Translations under genes and position numbers: made by a program
The notes under the pieces: generated by a model
The model's input: only the letters and a program-made list of their open reading frames with translations
Told to the model about the DNA's origin: nothing
Database searches by the model: none
Source: Pseudoips prasinana
Taxonomy: Eukaryota > Arthropoda > Insecta > Lepidoptera > Nolidae
Assembly (NCBI GenBank): GCA_951640165.1
Contig: OX621241.1
Coordinates: 10,359,001 to 10,423,000 of the forward strand
DNA: 64,000 bases
Direction: 5' to 3'
Shown here: one piece after another, positions 56,701 through 64,000 of the stretch
How positions within the stretch are numbered: position 1 is the first letter of the stretch
How the letters are laid out: each line of letters begins with the position of its first letter

Positions 56701-56897
56701 ATATCCACCAACATTTCCACCAACACTTCCACCAACACTTCCACCAACATATCCACCAACATATGCACCAACATATCCACCAACATTTCCACCAACATAT
56801 TCACCAACATATCCACCAACATATTCACCAACATATCCACCAACATTTCCACCAACATATTCACCAACATATCCACCAACTTATCCACCAACATTTC
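56701..56897 (+). repeat. 12-bp minisatellite, array F
   Basis: About 16 units, continuing array E across the LINE 3' fragment, and joined to the right arm Y'. Confidence 0.9.
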
Positions 56898-57837
56898 ATT
56901 TTTATTACTGATGTAAACATCAGTTATAAAAAAGTGCTGATATGCCAAAAAAAATTCATGATGATTTTCGGAGTAACTAAACACAGAATTTCATATGCTT
57001 GGAACTGACTGAAAAAATAAAGTCGGCATCAGATTCCTGTAAAAAAAATCTTCTGATCACAGAAAAACGAGTACCTACATACATTACGAGCAAAGGCTTT
57101 TTGTGTGATTTATGTGTATAATGTTATTAATAGTAGATTACTAGGGTCATACTATTTTATTAATAATATAGGCTATAAAGTGTATTTTTTTAATATTATC
57201 GATTAAATCATTTCATTATATCTTTATTTTTATTTTGGCCATCGCTGAAAATAACCATATTCTCGTTAAATTAATAAACGGCATTCTGTCAATCATTTGG
57301 CATCAAATCTGGCGATTTGCGACATATTTGGTAACAAATGTGGCATTCTTGAACTGTTTGTATCAAACCCGGCATTCTGCAAAATGAAAACTTAAAATAT
57401 AGCAATATAACTTGAATTAGGCCAAAACTTGTTCTATTATGTAATTTGTATAATGCCTAAGCAACTAATATCACTATATTCTAATGTTATTTTCAAGAGA
57501 ACATACAGAAAAACGGTTTTATTTAATTGTCACATTTCATTCAAAGTGCAGATTGCTGGTTTTGATTCTAAACGACTCATATACTTTCTCTGCGCGACAT
57601 TAATGTGTATTACCTATACAGAAAAAAAAAGAACCAATGCCACCTAAAGGCGGGTTGCTGAATTAAAGAGACAAGCGTGATATTTCAAAAACTCATTAAA
57701 AGTTTTGGTATTTATCGATTGATGGAAAAACTCAAAAGTATCACCGCTGTGCCGGTCGGAGTGGGGGGCGTTAGGTTTTTTCGTTACGGAATTTCTGGAT
57801 TCGGTCACCACGCTCAAGGCCCGCGATAGAAGCTATG

Positions 57838-58057
57838 CAATAGCTTAAAAAAAACTCTTTAATTTACCTACGTTTACTATTTATGTTATACCTTGAATGG
57901 ACTCCTCCATATGAACTTCAATTGTTCCAAATTTCATACTCCTCCATCAAAAGGGGTACAAAGTTTTGGCTTCACGTATTAATATTATGATTCTATTCAA
58001 GGTATAACATAAATAGTAAACGTAGGTAAATTAAAGAGTTTTTTTTTAAGCTATTGC
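57838..58057. mobile_element. MITE-like element with 61-bp TIRs
   Basis: gcaatagcttaaaaaaaact at 57838 and its continuation to 57898 pair nearly perfectly with 57996-58057. The 97-base middle is unrelated. Noncoding. Confidence 0.65.
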
Positions 58058-58380
58058 TAAGCATAAAGCTAATATTTTTATATAAGTACCTAGTAGGTAT
58101 TAGAATAAATTATTTTAATAAAAAGCATTACAAACACTACCATACTTTTGACACAGTGACAAACTGAGAATAGATGATAAACTGAGTGTCAAACTGAGAA
58201 CTACTGTCTATAGTCTTTGACAATAGTATACGCCATGCACTGCACGGTAGGGTAAAAAACGTTACGATTCCACATAAATGTAAAATTTTTACAGAATAAA
58301 TTATTTTTTGGCTTTGACTTTGAATTTAAAACAAGTGCGAACTCGCGTCATTGTTAAAACAAATCAATTGGAATCTTATA

Positions 58381-58788
58381 CAACGTGTAACAGAAAGTGT
58401 GAACGTAACTTAAGGGGGTTATAGGGTATCAGGACGGCTACCTATGGACGAAACTTCAAACAGAAATAATCATTTTTTATTCAACTAGTAATTTATTTTT
58501 CTATCGACAACCTAAATCAACAAGTAAGATTACCGACATTATGAACAAAACTAGCAAAACTCAGCCGCAAGGGTAATGAACCTTATAGCGTAAATCAGAA
58601 TCAGCTGTGCTGTGTTAGTACGGATGTTCGTTATATCGATAAAAATACTTGTCGATATATTGAATGGTATATTATTTTACGATCAAGATTAAAATGATGG
58701 TATTTCGGTATGAGATTTTGTGTATAGGTAGGCTTAAGGAGACAGTATATGCCCCATAAGTTACGTTCACTCTTTCTGTTACACGTTG
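58381..58788. mobile_element. Nonautonomous TIR element, 408 bp
   Basis: caacgtgtaacagaaagtgt ... (about 30 bp) is repeated inverted at the other end (tctttctgttacacgttg). Both ends are flanked by tata (58377-58380, 58789-58792), a probable target duplication. No transposase. Confidence 0.7.
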
Positions 58789-59589
58789 TATATTGCTTTA
58801 AGGAATAAGATTAAACTACTTTGATGGTCACCAATCTATAGACTAACCTTGTGCCCAGGCGCTTTACCTCACCGGTGGTGGGTGCAACTGACTATAAGCA
58901 CCTAAATTAGAATCTTAAATCAGATTGATATTGCAGGCTGGCAATGTTGTGATAAACCTGTTTACAAACAAATGTGATATTATGCGTTTATCGTGGTCTA
59001 ATAACGAGACTGAACCATCGATATTAAGGAATAACAATAGTAACCTAAAAATCTATCATATCAATAACATTTAATAACACTAGTGACCTAGAATCAACAA
59101 ATATCAATACAACATATCGAAATCACAGTTAAAACTTAAGCATTACTTAATAATACCGGTGTTATGCCGCCGTTAATTTACAAGTATATTCATTATATTA
59201 AGTGAAACTTTGTCCGGAATAATGAAGATATAATGTGGTAACTTGAAGCGCATCGAACTTTGGCAAAACGGAACTTGTTTTACCTTCAACTTTCACTTAT
59301 CAAGTGACGTTTCGATCTATCTATACCTACTTACAGTTATAAATGAGCTGTGTTTTTTGGTCACCTTTTTATGATTTATTTAATCAATCAATGCTAAACT
59401 TATGTTAGGAGGTCGACTTAGATAACCGATACAAAGTAATTGCAGACAGACTACTAATTATTACTTTTTCTTATTATTCTTTTGAGTATATTTTTAAATT
59501 GATATCTACCGTCACGATATTGATAGTCAGTAAAAAAGCAGTTTGAATTATAATTGTATTACTGAATAATGATCGCTTCTTAGAGGCGC

Positions 59590-59835
59590 TCATAGCTAGA
59601 TGCTCTCACCGGTTCGTAAGTGATCGGCGAGGTTAAGCAACTAGGCTCGCGGTCAGTCCATGGATGGGTGATCACCAATGTGATTAAATTTCTGAACATC
59701 TCCGTGCTTGGGAGGGCACGTAAAGCTGTCGGTCCCGGTTGCAGTCGTTAAGCCATGTCCGAGTCCTACTGGGCTTGAACAACTTTGACACTGGGGTAAC
59801 CACTGCCCATACGATAAGTAAGTAAGTAGGTATCT
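59590..59835 (+). mobile_element. 5S rRNA-derived SINE in arm Y'
   Basis: The best-preserved 5S-like head: gtgatcggcgaggttaagca, then gtcagtccatggatgggtga, followed by tctccgtgcttgggagg and cggtcccggttgcag. Confidence 0.7.
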
Positions 59836-60117
59836 CTTCTTGGTCGAATTTAGGGCGGACAGGGTAGTCTTTTTAATTGGACGTAAACACAAGGGCACTC
59901 TTTATTCTCCTCTCTCTTATATAACGATAAGGTGACACAAATGAAGAGATCTCAGGCACAGTAACGAAGTTTTTACGGGGATATATATCGCAAACTTAAG
60001 GGCTTTGGCCAACTTTTTTGTATTCTAACGAATTTAATAGTATACACTAAGAATAAACCCAAAAATATTTTGGCATGACCCCGGGACGTTACTCCGTGCC
60101 AATAAACAAGTGAGTAA

Positions 60118-60364
60118 CAATAATATCCTGGGACATTATTTACACACAGTTATATAATCCCAAACTAAGCCGAGCTTGTACTATGGAAACCAGATGACTG
60201 ATATATTACATACTACTTTTGTTTAGTAAATATATAATTACACTCAGACTCAGGACAAACAAACATGTTCATGTTCATGCATATATCTGTTCTGGGTGGG
60301 AATCGAACCCACGACCTGCGGCGTGTAATGCAAGTATTTACCAACCACGGCAACTGACCCGGCA
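60118..60364 (-). mobile_element. tRNA-derived SINE type B in arm Y'
   Basis: Complement of the copy at 47769-48018; the head is visible as gggtgggaatcgaacccacg. Confidence 0.8.
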
Positions 60365-60534
60365 ATTATCGTCACAAAAAATTGTTCCTAAACAGATAAT
60401 GAGTCTCGCATGACACAGTTCTTGACACACTAATTATCTCTTTGGACATAACTGTATTTATATTAAAGTTATTAGTTATAAATTAGATTCTATTATTATC
60501 GTTCTATAGGGTATTTAATAGCAATTTAATAATA

Positions 60535-60850
60535 ATGTGTGATAATGAGAGGAGTGAAACGAACATTATACAAGGCAAGTTGTACACAAAGCGAAATGCT
60601 GGCATGCAAATAAGATACAATGAGAAGGTAACATACATACAGAGGGAGCTAAATATAGCCACGAAATTGAACAGTTTGAAAGATGTACATCTGTTTGAAA
60701 AGACGCATTCATTTTTGATAGTATTTCGGCCATCATGCGCAAGAGGTCCGCATCTCTGCTACGTCGTATGCGCGCCAGCCCCAACATCATTCTTAAAACG
60801 TTGATTGATAGGTGGGACTCTTCGAACGTGGGAAGGTATCCACCTTCCCA
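60535..60850 (+). pseudogene. Transposon-derived ORF remnant in arm Y'
   Basis: Frame 60535-60720 matches 47327-47632 (minus); a frame change near 60718 continues in a helix ISAIMRKRSASLLRRMRAS and an IDRWDSSNV box, the same pattern as 30745-30931. Unnamed LINE C-terminus. Confidence 0.45.
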
Positions 60851-61004
60851 CGATGCACGCAGCTAAGTAGACATTTCCCAGGGAAGGCGGGCTCTGCCGC
60901 GATGCTCACGCAGCAATGAATAATTGTTACTAACACTAGTTTTATGAGTTATCATTGTAACTAACACATGGTTTTTTTTCTGAAATAAAATATTATTATT
61001 ATTA

Positions 61005-61250
61005 TAGCTCCAGTTGCTCTCAGCGGTCCATAAGTGATCGGTCAGGTTAAGCATCAGTCCATAGATAGGTAACCGCCAAAGTAATTTATTTTCTGAGCGT
61101 TTCCGTGCTTTGGAGAGCACATTGAGCTGACGGTCCAAGTTGTAATCATTAGAAAACAGTAGTTACGCCATATCAGAGGCCTACTGGGCGGCTGCCAGAG
61201 TTGTTCACAACTCTGGCACTGCGGCAACAAATTAATCACTGTCCATACGA
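61005..61250 (+). mobile_element. 5S rRNA-derived SINE in arm Y'
   Basis: Contains taagtgatcggtcaggttaa, ccatagataggtaaccgcc and tttccgtgctttggagagca. Partner of 47060-47260. Confidence 0.65.
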
Positions 61251-61375
61251 TAAGTTTAAAATATATAAGCTTCATCATGTGAGCTGAATGACACCCACTG
61301 CCAAAAGTATTCCTCAATTGAGTTGTGTTCATTATTTGGAGCACACCTGATGGCGATCGCAGTATGTTGGTTATA

Positions 61376-61518
61376 GTACAGACGCCAGCACATCCCGCTA
61401 CTCCAATATGTCAAATTTCTTTTATAGATTTTCAACTTTATCACAAAAGCATAAGGTTCACTTTCAGTTGAGGAAATTTGACAGATTGGGGTAGCTTGAT
61501 GTGCTGGCGTCTGTACTT
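61376..61518 (+). mobile_element. Short MITE, full copy with perfect ends
   Basis: Begins gtacagacgccagcacatc and ends gatgtgctggcgtctgtac. It is inserted exactly where the giant inverted repeat stops pairing, so it may mark or hide the breakpoint. Confidence 0.75.
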
Positions 61519-61807
61519 GCCTTCTGACCTAAAGGTTGCGGGTTCGATCCTCTTGCGCAAGACAAATAGTTCTCCCCATGAAAATGTATATTTTTTTGGG
61601 TGTTTATAATGTATATTTACAAAAAAATTATTAAGTATTTGTATCCATAATACAAACTTTGCTTTGAGATGGATGGCGCTGTGATGTGCCGGATTTTTAT
61701 TATGAATATTAATGATTCCATGAAGATTTCAGTTTCTAAGGTTGAGTTTAGAATCAATGCAGACTAGCTGTCGTCTCATCTCATAATTACGTAAAACCAG
61801 ATTACAA

Positions 61808-62004
61808 AGACTGCACGTGTGACGCAGCGGCTAAGACAGTCGCCTCGCCGCTTCGTGTCGCGGGTTGGAGTCCCGCGCCTGACAAGTATTTGTGTGACCC
61901 ATAAATAGTTGTTCTGAGTCTAGATGTAATTTGTGTCTATTAGATGTCTGTTAAGTACCCCGCGACCCAGGGAATAAATGACCTAGTGCGGTCGTTGTCT
62001 TAAA
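61808..62004 (+). mobile_element. tRNA-derived SINE type C
   Basis: Head gtgacgcagcggctaagaca and gtcgcgggttggagtcccgc, then the body aagtatttgtgtgacccata and an A-rich tail. Other copies at 28735 and 31180 (minus). Confidence 0.7.
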
Positions 62005-62011
62005 AAAAAAG

Positions 62012-62636
62012 TGTGAACCAAAAGAAACTCCTTTTGTACACTCAAACTTGTTTTATTTAGCAATTTAGTCGACCATTGAAAATGCAAGAGAAAATTCTTG
62101 TATGCATTGAGGGCGCCGCAATATGGCACGACATAAGCAAACAAGAGTGTACGACGAAAGGTTTAAGAGATCGCATTATATTATCTCGAATCAAACAAAA
62201 ACAGAGTTGACGAGGGTATTGTGACGTCACAGGACCCTTAAGTAATGAAAACAACAATAATATTATATGTGGAGGCAGGACGGCTTGAAGGCTCTTCACC
62301 ACAACTCATCCTCTTATAATTTTATGGGTAGGTGAGGGCGGAACAGAAATAAATTACTTCAAATCACAATCAACGTAATTCACAAGAATCACGATTTAAT
62401 TAGATGTTTAGTGATTACTACAATGTAAAATCAATCAAATGAAATCTTAAAATATCGTGATGGCGAAGATTCTCAGCGATTCGTCACAAGCGTGGTGCGC
62501 GGGCGCCGTCTCGTTCAAAAGTGACTTCAAGATGGCCGCCCACACCACCATCGACAATGACGCTTCGCTAGGTTGACATTGACAGTCGTGTCAACCTGAC
62601 GTTTTGACGTAAACGCCGTCACGGCCGGACTGACAT
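62012..62636 (-). mobile_element. Possible LTR of a retroelement (minus strand)
   Basis: On the minus strand this region could start TGTCAGTCCGG and end GGTTCACA (TG...CA), with AATAAA-like signals near 62050. It lies downstream (minus strand) of the 73-bp repeats and an open frame. No second LTR is in the window, so this is a hypothesis only. Confidence 0.25.
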
Positions 62637-62884
62637 ACGACCGTCCACGGGCGATTTATCTGAAACAAACTAAGATAACTGCATAGTCCGTTCGCTCATC
62701 CTGACTTAATAATTTTCACCAGTATACAAACACCAAAAACATTTAATAACTTGGACTAACCAGGCAAGTGTACCGCTTAGTCAACCGTGAGGTGTGACTC
62801 GGACTACACTTCAGTAAGACCAGTCGAGAAACGCATTAGATATCATAACTGGCTAGAATTTAGCCCAGACAGCACATTTTCGTT

Positions 62885-63525
62885 CTTGTGAAAATCTAGA
62901 CAAGCCAATCCTAACAAGGATGTGACCGGGACGACACAATTCGTCTTGCACTTAGCAGGCAAGCAGCCAGAACAAGTCAGTCCTCCCGAGGGAACCGACT
63001 CGGACGACACAATTCGTCTCGGAAATAGCAAGCGATCATCCATGACAAGTCAGCCCTCTCGAGGCAACTGACTTGGACGACACAATTCGTCTCGGATATA
63101 GCAAGCGATCATCCATGACAAGTCAGCCCTCTCAAGGCAACTGACTCGGACGACACAATTCGTCTCAGATTTAACAAGCAATCATCCATGACAAGTCAGC
63201 CCTCTCAAGGCAACTGACTCGGACGACACAATTCGTCTCGGATATAACAAGCGATCATCCATGACAAGTCAGCCCTCTCAAGGCAACTGACTCGGACGAC
63301 ACAATTCGTCTCGGATTATAACAAGCGATCATCCATGACAAGTCAGCCCTCTCGAGGCAACTGACTCGGACGACACAATTCGTCTCGGATATAACAAGCG
63401 ATCATCCAGGACAAGTCTACCCTCTCGAGGGACTCGACTTGGACGACAAATTTCGTCAGATGACGCTAAATAAATCAATGTAACAAGTCAACCAGAAATG
63501 ACTCGGACGACGCATTTCGTCTATC
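62885..63525. repeat. 73-bp minisatellite with a GACGA/TCGTC hairpin per unit
   Basis: The core gacgacacaattcgtc starts at 62930, 63003, 63076, 63149, 63222, 63295, 63369, 63442 (degraded) and 63506: a 73-74-bp period for eight units. The rest of the unit has gcgatcatccatgacaagtc and agccctctcgaggcaactga. Each core can form a 5-bp hairpin; the ctctcgagg segment is also partly palindromic. Confidence 0.9.
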
Positions 63526-63698
63526 GTCTATGACGAGTGAGGTGTGCCCTCTAACTACTCATCTGGAATGGTCAGGAACTCAGGACAACGCTTCTTCGCC
63601 CAGGATCAACCATTGTAACAATTTATCATAATAATATGAAGGTTACAATAATGTAACGATAGTTTGTAGTATTGTCCTGTTAAATGTGCACTTCAAGT

Positions 63699-63898
63699 TC
63701 ATGTATCAGGTTCTGAGTATACGCTCGGGGTATCTGAGTTTGCAGTGACAGTGTTTAAGTCAGCCGATCCAGTGTCTGAGCATACGACCAAGGTGTCGTG
63801 ATGGTCTAATAACTGGTTATTATTATATGAGCACGAAGTATTTTCTACATGATCAGACGCCGTCTCGGCCTCTACTTCATTTAAAACGTTAGACGCGA
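63699..63898 (-). pseudogene. Possible C-terminal end of a retroelement polyprotein
   Basis: A 65-codon minus-strand frame without stops ends at TGA (63699-63701). It is acidic and Asn/Ser/Asp-rich (NSDTPSVYSEPDT at its end). It runs straight into the inserted type D tail at 63899. There is no diagnostic domain, so function is unknown. Confidence 0.25.
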
Positions 63899-64000
63899 TT
63901 TTTTTTTATATGAGCAGCGACAACACTTAAATGTTAAATTTTTACGGAATTAATAATTTTTGACTTGACTTGAACGAGCAAGTGGGTCACCTGACGGTAA
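63899..64000 (-). mobile_element. Type D repeat tail, cut by window end
   Basis: The poly(T) run at 63898-63908 is the tail on the plus strand, and gagcaagtgggtcacctgac at the edge matches type D. About 60 bases between do not. Confidence 0.45.

Larger units (their letters stand above)
57403..59493. other. 2.1-kb segment present only in the right arm
   Basis: Contains at least two short TIR elements (57838, 58381), a degraded 5S-type SINE (about 58820-58905, minus) and unassigned AT-rich DNA. Not a single transposon as far as I can see; the arm Y counterpart has no gap marker, so either an insertion here or a deletion in arm Y. Confidence 0.5.
56897..61376 (-). repeat. Right arm Y' of the giant inverted repeat
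   Basis: Reverse complement of 46890-49130. It pairs through 56897-57402, is interrupted by about 2.1 kb (57403-59493), resumes at 59494, and has an extra segment of about 130 bp near 60845-60975. Pairing ends at the MITE at 61376. The copy carries the partner SINEs of arm Y. Confidence 0.85.

Noticed and set aside
33403..63525. CRISPR-like arrays (73-bp repeats with hairpins; 12-bp arrays)
   Set aside because: The repeats have no unique spacers between them, the genome is eukaryotic, and no cas-like genes exist.

Overview
This is a window of insect nuclear DNA, most likely from a moth or butterfly. It is AT-rich, has spliced genes with GT-AG introns and shows no bacterial gene organisation. 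Lepidopteran markers include R1-clade SART-type LINE sequence next to TTAGG telomeric repeats, LINE tails ending in ATGATGATG, tRNA- and 5S-rRNA-derived SINEs, Helitron ends of the CAGCTAGT type, and a mariner element.

The only host gene I can support is the 3' end of a multicopper-oxidase-family gene on the + strand: an exon at 242-421, a 22.5 kb intron, and the terminal exon at 22973-23340. The fold-defining HxFHLHG motif is kept, but the HCHxxxH copper motif is degraded to RDExxxH. This fits the insect multicopper oxidase-related protein (MCORP) rather than an active laccase. The large intron is packed with SINEs, LINE 3' fragments, Helitron ends, MITEs and short tandem repeats.

From about 23.4 to 33.8 kb the DNA is intergenic (or intron of an unseen gene) with more SINE and LINE fragments. 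From 33.8 to 61.4 kb lies a dense mobile-element complex. It has six arrays of one 12-bp minisatellite (CCACCAACATWT or its complement). Two foldback structures are built around these arrays: a smaller one (33.8-40.7 kb) whose right arm was split by a complete mariner and by a full-length LINE, and a giant one (46.9-61.4 kb) with arms of about 2.2 kb of shared sequence and a LINE in its spacer. Between the two sits a near-complete SART-like LINE (40.7-46.06 kb) flanked by short telomeric repeats, with a TAATG stop-start junction between its ORFs.

The last 2.6 kb holds a SINE, a possible LTR, a 73-bp minisatellite whose units each carry a GACGA/TCGTC hairpin, and a short open frame, perhaps all parts of one degraded LTR element on the minus strand. 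Most retroelement ORFs have stops or frameshifts; the mariner transposase and the ORF1 of the 50-55 kb LINE look intact. The genes do not form a pathway; the interest is in structure and genome evolution.
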